NCBI GenBank assembly: GCA_039720395.1 | Contig: CM077821.1 | Location: forward strand, 41,476,792 to 41,540,791 | DNA from: Liquidambar formosana | Lineage: Eukaryota > Streptophyta > Magnoliopsida > Saxifragales > Altingiaceae | Reading direction: 5' to 3' | Length of the DNA: 64,000 nucleotides | Part shown: piece after piece, positions 25,501 through 36,639 of the stretch | How the letters are laid out: each line of letters opens with the position of its first letter | Numbering within the stretch: position 1 is the stretch's first letter | Notes under the pieces: model-generated | Seen by the model: the letters and a program-made list of their open reading frames with translations, nothing else | Told to the model about the DNA's origin: nothing | The model's database searches: none | Made by a program: the position numbers and the translations under genes

Positions 25501-27631
25501 CTTTTTAAAGGGTTAGAAGGATGAGGTTAGCAAGAATATGATAATTAAGCTTATGGATTAGGTTACCAAGTTACGATAAATGTATTTGTAATTAATTGAA
25601 CACACTTACCATGTCCAAAACATTGCTCAATGTAGTGTAGATTGCATTCGGAAAAAATCCTTGGGGTTTTAATTCTTCCAAAAATTTATATTCAAATAAG
25701 AATTCAAGAGGGCATCTTTAAGCATGCAGCTTGTATCAATCCTAAAGATGACACTATTAAAAGGGGAGCTTATTGTTAGAAAAATACTATGCTCATGGAT
25801 TCAATCCTACCCGATTGATGACACTCTAAAGATGAAAGCTATAGAGGTCCCATCCTCTTTCTTTTTTTCCTTTTTTTTTGCTTGCCTGAGAGAAAAAAAA
25901 AGAGGGGGGGGGGGGGGGTGTTATAGTGCCGATCATATAGTTAGATACCTATATAATTTCAGTGTTCTTCACTTCTTCCTTTTGTCATATAGTTATCCTT
26001 CTAGCATTTATGGGATATGCCAATTATGGTCAAGGTACTAAAAGATAGAGCACATTGTTAATGACTAAGTGGAAAAGACAGTCCCATATATATTCATTTC
26101 ATAACCAACTATATTAAAAACCCAGTGTTCCAAAACTGAACTATTTTTAGAATTTTATGGTTTTAAATATGATGCGCGCATAGGTTAGGCTGTGTTTTGA
26201 TGCCACTACTATAAATAAAAACAAATAAGTGAAGAAATTTTTTTTATTTTTTATTTTTTTATGAGATCTCATTTAAATGGGCTATGGGTTGGAACTCTCA
26301 AGGATTCAAATTTCACAAATATTTTCATGAATGCTGCTATTCAGAAAGATAACATATAGTGACTGTCTTACACCCAAAATATATATATATATATATTGAA
26401 GATTTCCAATTGGGATTCCTTAATTTTTATTTTTCCTTTTGTACTTTGGGATGTGCAAATATGTCATTTGACTACATATATCGGTGGCCATGTTAAGAGG
26501 AAAAAAGGAGTCATCTGATTATATCATGAAGAAAAGAAATATGTCTGCTTACATTTCATTTCATGCATCTCATTTAAACCGGCCATCAATTAAATCGATC
26601 TCCAATTATATGTCTGCTTACATGTCAAAATTACGAACAAGAAGAAGATTATTTCTTTCTAAGGTCTTGTTCAATTCCTGCTCTATTCAATTTCTGCTTG
26701 ACCTTCCTACTGCTATACATTTGCTGCCTCTTTTCTCTTTTTGGCCGCTTACATGGAAAGCTCTTATTATCCTAAGTTAGCAGTTTGATTTTCTCCTCAA
26801 AACAAGTAACCCATCAAAACCACAAAAAATTAATAAATAAATAATTAAAACCAAATATACATAGGATTTTCCCTATTTCTTTAGATAGTGTTCTGATGGA
26901 AACTGAGACAGTGCAGTGCCATTTACACATGCATCACTAGCTATAGAAATGAATCCATCTTGATGTGGATAGGATTTAAATGCTGCTTGTGTTTCTTAAC
27001 GTACTTGTCCTAACTATGGTAGCTTGCATTTTAAAGAAAATTAAGGTAATTGTTGGATTCCAAGAAATATACTCATTTCTATTAAATCATTATGATTGTA
27101 GAGTTTAAAGGACAACTCCATGTTAGGCCCAAATTTTTATTTTTTATTTTTTGAATGCTATTCTTGTAGAACCTATTTAATGCAATGATTTCGTTCTGAA
27201 CAAGGAAGAATCTTCCTAGTTTTTCAATACTTTATATACATAATTTTTTTCCCAACCATTAATTTAAATACCTCATGATGGACCCTTTTTTTTCTTTTTA
27301 GTCTATGGCATGCAACTATATATATTACAAGCACTATGCCTCATATTACATATATTAGTGTTTTAAGGTCGCACTAAACCAATATCTATTTGTTTATTGA
27401 GAAAAATGAATTTTACTGGTATTATAAGAGAAGTGGATCTATCGCCAATGTGTAATTCAAACCAACCATGTCTTCCTATTCCAGTGGGCACATTTTCCTC
27501 ATATCCAATTTGGGCTAACACTGAACAGCAGCAGCAACAACAACAACAACATTGGCGAAGCATTTTCGGAAGAGGGTGCAAGAAGCACCCAAGGATTGTT
27601 CTACAACAGTGACGATCCAAGTAGAATTTGA
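19381..27631 (+). CDS. YAB2: YABBY transcription factor, YAB2 clade
   Basis: A plant-specific regulator of abaxial identity in lateral organs that binds DNA in the nucleus. Six exons were read by hand and all phases agree: 19381-19449, 21618-21737, 22454-22547, 24805-24856, 25017-25092, 27485-27631 (stop TGA 27629-27631). They give 185 aa, close to the usual YAB2 length. It begins [15 protein letters not shown]. The C2C2 zinc finger uses Cys15, Cys18, Cys39 and Cys42. The YABBY HMG-like domain spans about residues 95-147 ([20 protein letters not shown], then [19 protein letters not shown]). The C-terminus carries a Ser/Asn run encoded by an (AGC)3(AAC)5 tract. The [10 protein letters not shown] start and zinc-finger sequence place it with YAB2 rather than CRC, INO or FIL; clade assignment is from memory of the family. 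Introns 1, 3 and 5 exceed 2 kb. Confidence 0.95.
20824..20974. repeat. Interleaved inverted repeats in YABBY intron 1
   Basis: Three blocks each have a complementary partner downstream. C is 20824-20838 with 20896-20910 (15 bp, one G-T pair); A is 20860-20880 with 20920-20940 (21 bp, perfect); B is 20888-20898 with 20964-20974 (11 bp, perfect). The order is C-A-B-C'-A'-B'. The A pair alone gives a miRNA-precursor-like stem with a 39 nt loop, extended by ACTG/CAGT below one mismatch. It could be an RNA hairpin, a DNA foldback or an old rearranged inverted duplication. Confidence 0.75.
21845..22018. mobile_element. MITE-like inverted-repeat element, copy 2
   Basis: It shares CATGTAACT.TGA.A..GCCAC.TGGTGTCA (dots are differences) with the copy at 9738-9882, and its right part is an inverse arm (TATATCACAATTATATTCCC). 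It lies in YABBY intron 2. Confidence 0.5.
22550..22583. repeat. (CT)n microsatellite at a splice donor
   Basis: The CT run starts two bases inside YABBY intron 3, directly after the GT of the donor at 22548-22549, making the donor GTTCTCTCT. The same run is open in other frames, but exon phase (94 nt, leaving G) shows it is intronic. Confidence 0.8.
23912..24691. mobile_element. Possible hAT-like MITE in YABBY intron 3
   Basis: The left CATAATTAAAAATACTCCG and the inverse of the right end, CATAGTTAGTAAAATACGG, look like diverged terminal inverted repeats. The inside is AT-rich with repeated CGTATT/CCGTATT words near the right end. The flanks show no clear duplication. Confidence 0.35.
25902..25918. 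repeat. Poly-G tract
   Basis: An uninterrupted run of about 15-17 G after AAAAGAG in YABBY intron 5. Such runs are prone to sequencing error. Confidence 0.8.
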
Positions 27632-28431
27632 TGTTTATGTTTAAAACTATTGAAGTGTATCTTGAGATTCATAGATCAGGCCACCTAACCGAAACGTCTG
27701 GTAGGCATTTGTGAAATCCTCCATATTTTTAATTCGTGCTAATCGCTTGTTGTAATCTAATTTTGTCAAAAGGATTGGCTTTCTTAAATTGATAAATAAT
27801 TGTCTTGATGAACAGGATACCTTAAGATGATATAAAGTAAAATCTCGTTTTCTTAATCCCCTTTTAATAGGATGGTAAATTCCTATATTAATTAATGCAT
27901 GCCACATATGAACTACAAGTTTCGATGGGGCTAGCACCAATGGACAAATTGCAATTGCAAATCTTTATAGCCTTTTCACAAGTTTGCAGAAGGACACATT
28001 AGGATTTTTTGAAGGAAAAGGTGACACAAGCCATAGTGTGGCTAAGTATGCCCTCAAAGTTGATTCTGTCAGAGGATTGAGGGACTATATATATATAGGT
28101 CCACCATGTCTTGGAGAAATCGTCTTGACTATAGGCCATGATTGTCCAAAATAAGCTTCTTTTATCTTAGGAAAAAAATTTATAAGCTTTTCAAAATCAA
28201 AGTTCAAATTAGAAGGTGGTACTCGTTAAATCAAGGAGACTCTTGGTAAGCTTGTTCCACTAAACAGAACTTATGAGATGATGGAACCAAAAATTGAACC
28301 AGAGGTCAGTCAAGCCACTCCTCACCCAAAGGGAGGGACAAAACAAAAAAAAATACACCATGTTCATCACCCTAAAGTTAACGTTTTGGGTTTGTATCGA
28401 AGTCATGAATTTACCAAGGTTGACACATTAA
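27632..28431. other. YABBY 3' flank
   Basis: The first few hundred bases probably contain the YABBY 3' untranslated region. A 97-codon reading frame on the minus strand (27647-27940) has no domain I recognise, and I do not call it a gene. Confidence 0.4.
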
Positions 28432-30013
28432 GTGCCTGTTTGGGATAGCTGCAACTTCTGCTGTTAATCAGAATCAGAAGAGAATCAGAAGAGAATTAGA
28501 AGCTACTAGTAGCAGAAGAGAATCCTCCTAGTGTTTGGGAATTAATTTCAAAATTGATTTTGCTACCATAAGTGATTTTTTTTCCTGTTTGGCAAGAGTT
28601 GCTGTTGAAGTGATTTTAACACTGAAATGACAATATTTCCCTTAGAAGTAGTGTTTTTGTTGGTTTGACATCCACCAAAGTGATTTTACTAAAATTTCTT
28701 TTCTTTTTTTTTTTTTTTTTTAAGAGGGCATATGTTTATCACTTAAGAAGACTAGCATTCACCTGTACAAGCTAGTTTCCTCTACCCAAGCTAAGAAACA
28801 AAGCAAAGCACTCACAGTATTGCAGACAAATATTTAAAAAACAAAACAAAAAAGCAACAAATATTTAAAAAAAACAAAACAAATATTTCCCTTTAACGTT
28901 TTTGTTAGAAACTCACCTGGGGGTCAGATTTTAAAAGCATTTTAATAGAAGAAATGAAGAAACAAAGCCATTGATACCAATAGTACATAACTAGTCCTGC
29001 ATGAAATTAGAATGGCAAACTGATGAGTACAAACAGCCAAAAGCACCCACAAATTCTGCCACACAGTGGAAATGATTCAAAATATAGAGAATGAGTTAAT
29101 TTTCTTACAATTCTTTTCGTAAACCAAGCATTCCAGCAACTATCTCTTCTTCTTTTTTTTTTTTTCTAAATTCCTACCATTGCTAACTAAATACCCAAAT
29201 AACTACACCCCACCTACATTTCACTTCACTGTATAAATTTCTTAACAACCAAACACAGAGGCCCAAAATTCAACCTGTGATAGTGTGAATCTGACCACAG
29301 CAGCACAAGCATCACCCGTACAGATGAATAAAAATCCTAATTTGATTCTTGGAAACATAAGTCAACCCCACCAACCTACCACCCTAAATTCAACCCGTGA
29401 TAGTGTGAATCTGACCACAAAATTTGATTTGAGAAGGAGATCAAAACCTCCAAGACATTGGGGGGAAAAAACTGGGTTTCACGGGTTGAATTTAGGGGAG
29501 GAAACAACTGGGTTTCACGGTTGAATTTAGGGGGAAAAAAATGCAAACACAAAATTAGAGGGAGATTAAAATCTATTTGAAGAGAGAGAGAGAGAGATTG
29601 GTTTTACCTGGAAAAATCGTTGTTGAAGAAGAATGTTTGGCTGCCTAGAAGCTTCTCGGTTTGGATGAGTGATCGGCTGGTGCTGAGAGAAAGATCAGCT
29701 GGTGCTGAGAGAGAGAAGCTTCTCGGTGATGGGTGAGGACGTTAGGGTTGAGGATATGGTTTGGTATTTTTTTATTCATGTGTTAAAACGTGGGGGCAAG
29801 GCTGGAAATATATGAAGTTTCATTAAATGGCCAAAACAAATTCCCGATCAACTTTTGGTAGAAGCTGGGGTACCCCAGCTTCTTCCATAATCCACTAAAA
29901 TCAATTCTAACCATCTGAATAAATTGTGGAAAAATATACCCAAACAAGCCCAAAATAGATTATGGGCTGTGGAATAGATTTTAGGCCTCTTAAAATCCAA
30001 TCCAAACAGGCAC
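28432..30013. mobile_element. PIF/Harbinger-like non-autonomous element
   Basis: A 1,582 bp element with inverted ends GTGCCTGTTTGG and CCAAACAGGCAC and a TAA on each side (28429-28431, 30014-30016), the 3 bp target pattern of PIF/Harbinger and Tourist elements. Shorter relatives are nested at 46668-47197. Inside are repeated AAATTCAACC.GTGATAGTG units (29267, 29388), their inverse (GGTTGAATTTAGGGG, ~29480-29530) and duplicated AGAAGCTTCTCGGT blocks (29649, 29715). No transposase is evident. Confidence 0.75.
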
Positions 30014-30604
30014 TAAGTATCGCTCAAATCTCAACAATTGGGCTGTTTTTTTTTTTTAATTCTTTAAAAAAATTCAGTAAGTTTACTAAAAAGATTACCC
30101 AAAAACGTGGTTTTTTATTATTTTTTGAGTTTTTATTATTTTTATTTTTAGTGAGGGCATGGCATGATCTGAGTGGCATGGGTATTGAAATCTACTGGAT
30201 GTGCATGTGTAAGACGAGTGAATAATGGGTCAGCTTCAAAATTTCATTACAACCGTACCTCCCAGCATTACCCTAGAGAGAGATGGTTGATGAACTTTTA
30301 TTGGTCATGGATCAACTTCAAAATTTCAGGTCCATTAAATCCCCAGGAGGTAATGGACGACGCTTACACGTACAAGGAACAAACATTCTACTCACTATGC
30401 CATGGTAAGGTGACAAACAAATGCCTGCAGTACTGCAGATCATTAAAGCATGTGTCCTTTTGAGTTAGAAGAAAAAAAGTCCTCCTCAACTATATAGCAA
30501 AGAGTTTACCCCCAAATAAATTAATTAATTAAATTAAATAAAGTTATAGTACACGTTTAAAAAAAAAACCCAAGGAAAGGAAAGACCAAAAAAAAAAAGT
30601 GTAT

Positions 30605-30835
30605 AATATACCGTTGGATTAGATCTACTTTATGTGAAGATCATGCATATCAAAAATCAAGTTAATCTGAGATTAATAACTATTTCATTCATAAATGTTC
30701 AAAATGAACGATTGTCATTGATTAATAAATGTAATTTTTGAATCGAATAGCAATCAGTCTCGAATCAACTTAATTTTTAGTATGCATCACTTAGATGATA
30801 AAGTTATTTAATCCAACGGTTAGTTTCTCAGTGGA
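30605..30835. mobile_element. Long-TIR MITE (Mutator-like?)
   Basis: The arm CCGTTGGATTAGATCTACTT is answered at the right by the inverse AACCGTTGGATTAAATAACT, with pairing continuing inwards for ~85 bp (AATCAAGTTAATCTGAGA versus AATTAAGTTGATTCGAGA). Long, nearly element-wide arms are typical of Mutator-type MITEs. The borders are approximate. Confidence 0.6.
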
Positions 30836-31550
30836 GAAGCTTAGTATTATCCGCTTCTGATTTTGCTTAATTTTACTATATCATCATTTCTTAGCAAATT
30901 CCCTTGTATGGTTTGGCTGGAAGTACAAAACTCTTTAATGGAAATCGCAATGATATAATAGTGTTTTGTTTGCTCTACAAAGCCAATACAAAAATTAATC
31001 CAATGCATTGTCTAGAAACCTAGTGACTCACTCAAAACCTTTACCGGGTTAGTTGGATAGAAAAATTTTCAAGCCTTCAAACTTAGGCGCATTTGACTTG
31101 ATTTATCTTTTATTGAAACCGACAACATTTTTTCTAAAAATCTTTGGACATCTTCTAACTCATAAATAATATTTTAGGCCACATCTTGGCATCTAAATCG
31201 CAATTAATTAAACGATTATACTATTATAGTGTATATATTCATATTTTATTGAAAACACAAATTTATTATTTTGAATGAGATTTTTTTTAAATATCAGAAT
31301 CATTACTATAATTGATGCTATATGATAATTTTTAAAATTTAAAAAAAAAAAAAAAAAGGCATAAAATATCGTGGTCTTAAATTTCTAATAAAAAGAAACT
31401 AAACACCTCATCCAAAGAAAAATTAATAGATAAAATAAAATAAAATAACTAGACATACCTCATTGCACACGGCTTTACCGGAGGGAAGACCAAGCCTCAA
31501 ATCAAAATGCCCGCCCCAGTGCCACCGCATGCGTAATCTCTCGGCTTCAC

Positions 31551-33548
31551 ATGAAACCCCTTTTGTCTCCTCTCATACGCATTTCCTCTCCTCAACGGTC
31601 AACTCCACTCCTCTCTTCAATCCCTTCCAGAAAACCCAAATGGAGCTCAACGAGCAACCTCATCATCACAAACCCAACTTTGTTGATCATGGAGTCATGC
31701 ACCACTATGTTCCAACTGAAACAAATCCAAGCACACATGACTCGAACTGGCCTCATCTTTCACCTTTTCCCCGTCAGCAGAGTCCTGTCCTTCTGTGCTC
31801 TCTCCGACTCGGGCGACATTCACCATGCCCATCTTCTTTTTGCCCAAATTCCCGAACCCAACATTTATATTTGGAACACCATGATCAGAGGCTATTGTAA
31901 AGCGAGATTTTCCGAAATGGGTTTCTTTTTGTTTCGCCGAATGGTTCGAGAACGGGTTGAAATGGACGAACGGAGCTTCGTGTTTGCACTCAAGGCGTGC
32001 CAGCAATTTCCGACGATCTTTGAGGGAAACTCGGTCCATTGCAGGATTTACAAAGTGGGTTTTGTTTCTCATTTACTGGTCCAAAATGGGTTGATTCATT
32101 ATTACGCGGATCATGGGTGTATGAGTTTTGCGCGTCAAGTGTTTGATGAGAGTTCTATGAGGGATGTCGTGTCTTGGACTTCCATGATTGATGGGTACGG
32201 GCAGGAGAATTGTCCCGATGAGGCTATGAAGTTGTTTGATTCAATGTTGTCGAGTGGCGTTGAACCAAATGAGGTTACTATGATTACGGTGCTTTCTGCA
32301 TGTTCACGAAAGGGGGATTTAGTTTTGGGGAAATCTATTCATGAATATATGAAAAGAAAGAACGTGAATTGTAGCATTAATTTGCTGAATGCCCTTTTGG
32401 ATATGTATGTGAAATGTGGTTGCTTAGTCACTGCTAGGGAGATTTTTGACAAGATGGAAACTAAGGATGCTTTCTCATGGACTAGTATGGTCAATGGGTA
32501 TGCTAAATGTGATGATTTAGCCAATGCAAGAAAGTTGTTTGATGAAATGCCTCATAGAAATGTGATTTCTTGGAATGCGATGATTGCGGGCTATTCACAG
32601 AACAATCAACCAAATGAAGCTTTAGAACTATTTCATGACATGGTTAAGGCAGGCATGGTACCCATTGGTAGTACTTTGGTGTGTGTGCTTTCTGCTTGTG
32701 CTCAATCAGGTTGCTTGGATTTGGGTCAATGGATTCACCATTACTATGTGGATGAAAACCGCATTCAACTTAGCGTGACTCTTGCAAACGCATTTATAGA
32801 CATGTATTCGAAATGTGGAAATATTGATGCAGCTGCAGAAGTCTTTCATAAGATGTTAGAGAGAGATTTGGTGTCTTGGAATTCCATGATTGTTGGATAT
32901 GCTTCACATGGGCATGCTGAGCAGGCCCTTGTCCTCTTTAAGCAAATGACAAGGATGAAATTTAAGCCTGATGATATCACATTTGTGGGTGTGTTGTCAG
33001 CTTGCAATCATGGTGGGTTAGTTACTGAAGGCTGGGAATATTTTAGAAACATGAAAGGAAATTTTGGGTTAGAGCCGAAAGTGGAACATTATGCTTGCAT
33101 GATTGATTTATTAGGTCGAATTGGGCTCCTTGCAGAAGCATATGACTTGATAACAAGAATGCCGATGGGACCAGATGAAGCTGCTTGGGGTGCCCTTCTT
33201 AATGCTTGTAGGATGCATGGGAATGTCGAATTGGGTATGCTTGCTGCTAATAAACTTATGGACTTGGACCCTAAAGATAGTGGAATATATGTTCTCCTTG
33301 CAAATATTTGTGCCAAAGGGAGAAGGTGGGGTGATGTAAAGATGGTTAGAAGTATGATGAGAGAAAGGGGTATTAAGAAGACTCCTGGTCGTAGCTTGAT
33401 AGAGGTGGAGGGTGAGTTTCATGAATTTTTGGTTGCAGATGAATCGCACCCTCTATCTGAAGAGATTTACGAAGTGTTGAATGAGATGATATTACTGTCA
33501 AAATTGGAAGACAATGTAACTAACAATTTCCAAATGATAGACTTTTGA
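31551..33548 (+). CDS. Pentatricopeptide repeat protein, PLS class with E/E+ tail
   Basis: A 665 aa intronless protein, as usual for plant PPR genes. Such proteins bind organellar RNA and typically direct C-to-U editing. The first ~45 residues are rich in Ser, Pro, Arg and Leu and look like an organelle-targeting peptide. An internal Met at residue 47 (31689) is an alternative start that would remove it. PLS repeats follow from about residue 75, each with W-x-x-M-I-x-G-Y or LLNALLDMYVKCG-type helices (SWTSMIDGYGQ, SWNAMIAGYSQ, SWNSMIVGYASHGH). The C-terminal E/E+ region spans about 540-650 (VLLANICAKGRRWGDV, GRSLIEVEGEFHEFLVAD), and there is no DYW deaminase domain. If it edits, it would need a DYW partner in trans. 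I cannot name the Arabidopsis orthologue. The antisense open frames are shadows. Confidence 0.95.
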   Translation: MKPLLSPLIRISSPQRSTPLLSSIPSRKPKWSSTSNLIITNPTLLIMESCTTMFQLKQIQAHMTRTGLIFHLFPVSRVLSFCALSDSGDIHHAHLLFAQIPEPNIYIWNTMIRGYCKARFSEMGFFLFRRMVRERVEMDERSFVFALKACQQFPTIFEGNSVHCRIYKVGFVSHLLVQNGLIHYYADHGCMSFARQVFDESSMRDVVSWTSMIDGYGQENCPDEAMKLFDSMLSSGVEPNEVTMITVLSACSRKGDLVLGKSIHEYMKRKNVNCSINLLNALLDMYVKCGCLVTAREIFDKMETKDAFSWTSMVNGYAKCDDLANARKLFDEMPHRNVISWNAMIAGYSQNNQPNEALELFHDMVKAGMVPIGSTLVCVLSACAQSGCLDLGQWIHHYYVDENRIQLSVTLANAFIDMYSKCGNIDAAAEVFHKMLERDLVSWNSMIVGYASHGHAEQALVLFKQMTRMKFKPDDITFVGVLSACNHGGLVTEGWEYFRNMKGNFGLEPKVEHYACMIDLLGRIGLLAEAYDLITRMPMGPDEAAWGALLNACRMHGNVELGMLAANKLMDLDPKDSGIYVLLANICAKGRRWGDVKMVRSMMRERGIKKTPGRSLIEVEGEFHEFLVADESHPLSEEIYEVLNEMILLSKLEDNVTNNFQMIDF

Positions 33549-34311
33549 AACGATAGTGATGAATTTTCACTCAATGTATGATCTTCCGGCCATAGTATAC
33601 TCAGACTCAAATGAGTATTTTTGCGCCTTTGAAGTAATTGTAACCAGCTAGGAAGCACGGATACGCCGAAAATGGCGCCGTGTCCGTGTTAGACACGTGT
33701 CGGACACGGACACGCCTCCGACACGCTCCGTACGTGTCGGGAAAATAAAAATATTAAATTAAATTAAATTCGGACACGGGAAGGGACACAGCGGGGTAAG
33801 AAATGTAAATTTAAATTGTTTTAAAAGGGATAATTTTAGTTTTTTTAAACAATTGAGGGGTGATTTTGCAAAAGCCCAAAAATTCTTTTTGTTCATCCCC
33901 GATTCCCCATTCATGCCCTTGTTGCCCTACCGTTCCCAACTAGAAAGAGAGAGAGAGAAACTGAGAGAAAGGGAGAGACAGTGGCAAGCTAGTGATCGAG
34001 AACTTGAAGCAAAGAGAAAGAGAGAGGCAATTGAGAAGGACGGAGAAAAAGAGGAGATCTAGAAAGAGGGATGAAGGCAGAGAGCTCTCTCACCTGGAGA
34101 TTTCATGAATCGACATTCTATTGTTTCAAGTAAGTTTCCTCCTCTTCCTCCTCCTTCTTCTTCTTTGTATTGTTGATCAGTTTTTTTTCTTTAATTATAG
34201 GTTTTTGAGTAAACCCTAACCCTTCTCCTCTTTTTTATTTTTAAATAAAAAAACTGTGATATTGCTGTAACATTAATTTATGAAATTGCATCCTTGTTGT
34301 TAATAGGAATG

Positions 34312-34495
34312 AATCAAGATAGCTCGAGTGTTGGGGCTTGGCAGTAGTACTCCTTCAGTTAACTCAGAATAACAAGATGATACGAAGCCTCTTTGGAAGT
34401 ATATTAAAAAATTATCAAAATTAGATTCTGGTGGAGGAAACTTGGCTTTCAAATGCAACTACTGTAAAACAACTTTCAAGGGATCATATTCTAGT
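34312..34495 (+). pseudogene. BED zinc-finger exon, broken (copy 1)
   Basis: After an acceptor-like TTAATAG the sequence parallels the intact frame of copy 2: a Ser/Gly-rich start, then LWKYIKKLSKLDSGGG and C-N-Y-C-K-T-T-F-K-G-S-Y. Extra bases near 34345 and 34355 shift the frame, and a TAA follows in the SEQQ region. BED fingers are the N-terminal DNA-binding part of hAT transposases; here it has lost the catalytic part. Confidence 0.7.
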
Positions 34496-34595
34496 TGAAT
34501 ATTTGAATGTTATTGTTATGTACTTATGTCTCATTATAAGTTATGAATGTCTTGCTTGTTATGTGATTTTTGTTTTAAACTCTATCTTTCAATTG

Positions 34596-34597
<2 letters not shown>

Positions 34598-34673
<76 letters not shown>

Positions 34674-34685
34674 TTATTTATTTAT
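34598..34685. repeat. Long (TA)n run followed by (TTTA)n
   Basis: About 36 TA units, the longest in the window, inside BED-hAT copy 1. Copy 2 has only ATATATATAG at the same place (near 51780), so the expansion occurred in copy 1 or contracted in copy 2. Confidence 0.9.
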
Positions 34686-35295
34686 TGTCGTATCTCCGCC
34701 GTGTCGTGTCTTGGGTTTTTTAGAAATTGCCATGTCGGAGTGTCCGTGTCATGTCGTAACCGTGTCAGTGTTTTTCAGGTAACCATTAATGTGATGATTT
34801 ATCCCAACCAAATACATCTATTTATCTATCAATATATATCTATACTATGTAAAAATCTGTATTTCAGAAATAAATAAAGAAATAAATAAAAATAATAATA
34901 ATAATCAATTGACCATTACACCGTTATTTTAAATTTTAAATACTTATTTGCCCCTAATATTTAAACAATTAAGAATGTTTATTTCCCAACAAAAAAGAAG
35001 AAAAAAATTTAACTTCGTGAATTCTACACAAACTCTGCTTCTATGCATGTCTGCTAGCTAATTTCATATTCTTATCATTTGACCTATTGTGTTGAGCATC
35101 CAATCGTCCATTCTAATTACCTAAATGAGATACATAGTAAGAACATTATATATGTACATATCTTTCAAATGGGATTTATGTTTTCAACAAAAAATAACAA
35201 ATAATTAAATTTCCATATATATGAGAATTCATGAATTTTTATATATATTTTATTATTTAAATATTATTCATGTGCACGCACGTGTACTCATATCT

Positions 35296-36110
35296 AGGCG
35301 TTGGCATCAGGCTGGGCTTGGGTTTTTTTATCGGGCTTTTCAGGCTTACATTATTCATCAAGCCGGGCTGGGCCATGAAGGAAATTATGAGGCCCAGGCC
35401 CAACCCACGGGCTTGGGCTTTTTCGGGTCTCGAGCTTCGGGCCTAAGCAAAATTAACCTACTAGTAGTGTTGTAACAAAAGAAAAAAAGTGAAAAATTAC
35501 CTTTTGGTGACTACTTCCCATCATAATACCAAAACAAGGAACATTAGTAATCACTTTGTATTAAGTTGACTATCTATTTGTTGTAAGGTAATAGGAAACA
35601 CCCTTGTATTGGTATTAATCTAAGAAGTGATTACTAAAAGATACTTCTCTGAACAATTGGAAAATATTCAAAATTATTTATACTGCTACAGTGTCGGGCT
35701 TCGGGCTTCAATTAAAGGCCCAGGCCTAACCTAAAGGTACTCAGGCTAGGCTCAAGCTCAGGCCTTTTCGGGCTTGGGCCAGGCTTTTTCCTTCGGGCTT
35801 CAGGCTGGGCTTCGGGCTACCCATGGGCCGTAGGCTTTTGATGAGGCCTACAGTCATATATAGTCTATATATAGTCCCGTCAAGTAAGCACATGCTGTAT
35901 CAATTACATCAGCACCTACATCGGTGGTTGTATTTATACTGCTACAGTGTCGAGCTTTAGGCTTCAATTAAAGGCCCAGGCCTAACCCAAGGGTACTCGG
36001 GCTAGGCTCAAGCTCAGGCCTTTTCGGGCTTGGGCTAGGCTTTTTCCTTCAGGCTTCAGGCTACCCATGGGCCGTGGGCTTTTGATGAGGCCTACAGTCA
36101 TATGTAGTAT
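35296..36110. repeat. GGGCTT-rich repeat with internal 256 bp tandem duplication
   Basis: The sequence is dense in GGGCTT/AGGCCC words. Unit 1 (35675-35930) and unit 2 (35931-36175) both start TATTTATACTGCTACAGTG and end in GCGGTTG or GTGGTTG; unit 2 is 11 bp shorter. Each unit ends with the start of a TA-type foldback MITE (GCACATGCTG...). Such word-rich blocks are common in plant hAT-like MITEs, but I could not fix ends or a target duplication. Confidence 0.65.
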
Positions 36111-36117
36111 ATATATA

Positions 36118-36512
36118 GTCCCGTCAAGTAAGCACATGCTGATATCAGTTACATCAGCACCTATATCGGCGGTTGTATTTTGTGCATTACTAGGTTATGA
36201 GATACATTAAACCAATGCACATGGTACAATTCTCAATACATAAGTTATCTCAACATCATGCATTGGGGGTTATACCTTGTGTATTAGTAAGTCACGGGAT
36301 ACATTGGGCCAATACAAGAGGTATAACTCCCAATGCATGATGTTAACATAACTTATATCAATACGTGCTGACCTAATTAGGACTGTGTATATATATAAAT
36401 ATTCGTGTTTATATAAGTTATATTAGCACCATGCATTGAAGGTTGTGCCTCTTATATTGACATAATATATTCCGTAACTTACTAATGTACAAGGTACAAT
36501 AAAATAGATCAT
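36118..36512. mobile_element. Cluster of diverged TA-type foldback MITE copies
   Basis: At least two partial copies of the 172 bp family lie head to tail, recognisable by CCCGTCAAGTAAGCACATGC, CATGCATTGGGGGTTATACC and ATAACTTATATCAATACGTG. A TA/TG microsatellite follows at 36559-36635. Confidence 0.65.
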
Positions 36513-36558
36513 CTTTTATTATAAAATGTAATAACAAATTGTCATGACAGCAAGACTC

Positions 36559-36635
<77 letters not shown>
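36559..36635. repeat. Compound (AT)n(GT)n microsatellite
   Basis: An AT run switches to about 27 GT units and ends GTGCGCGTGCGCG, an alternating purine-pyrimidine stretch able to adopt Z-DNA in principle. Confidence 0.9.

Positions 36636-36639
<4 letters not shown>

Larger units (their letters stand above)
33648..34778 (+). mobile_element. hAT element with BED-finger remnant, GACACG family copy 1
   Basis: A 1,131 bp element flanked by GTAACCAG (33640-33647) and GTAACCAT (34779-34786), 7 of 8 matching. The left end CTAGGAAGCACGG and the inverse right end CTGAAAAACACTG are aged inverted repeats. It is colinear with copy 2 (51675-52785, opposite strand) for almost its whole length. It contains a spliced-looking leader and a BED zinc-finger exon (around 34312-34495: KPLWKYIKKLSKL, CNYCKTTFKGSY) broken by small indels and stops. 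A long TA run (34598-34670) interrupts its 3' part. It starts 100 bp after the PPR stop codon. Confidence 0.85.

Noticed and set aside
27397..27612. Open frame with a poly-Gln run
   Set aside because: It overlaps the last YABBY exon in another frame; the YABBY frame has conserved [10 protein letters not shown] and correct splice phase.
27647..27940. 97-codon minus-strand frame after YABBY
   Set aside because: No domain, splice context or relatives recognised; it probably overlaps the YABBY 3' untranslated region.
31463..31900. 145-codon frame overlapping the PPR start
   Set aside because: A shadow of the PPR gene in another frame; His/Pro/Ser-rich with no domain.
34431..34877. 148-codon frame with a Tyr-Ile repeat
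   Set aside because: The frame is made by the long TA run inside the BED-hAT copy 1.
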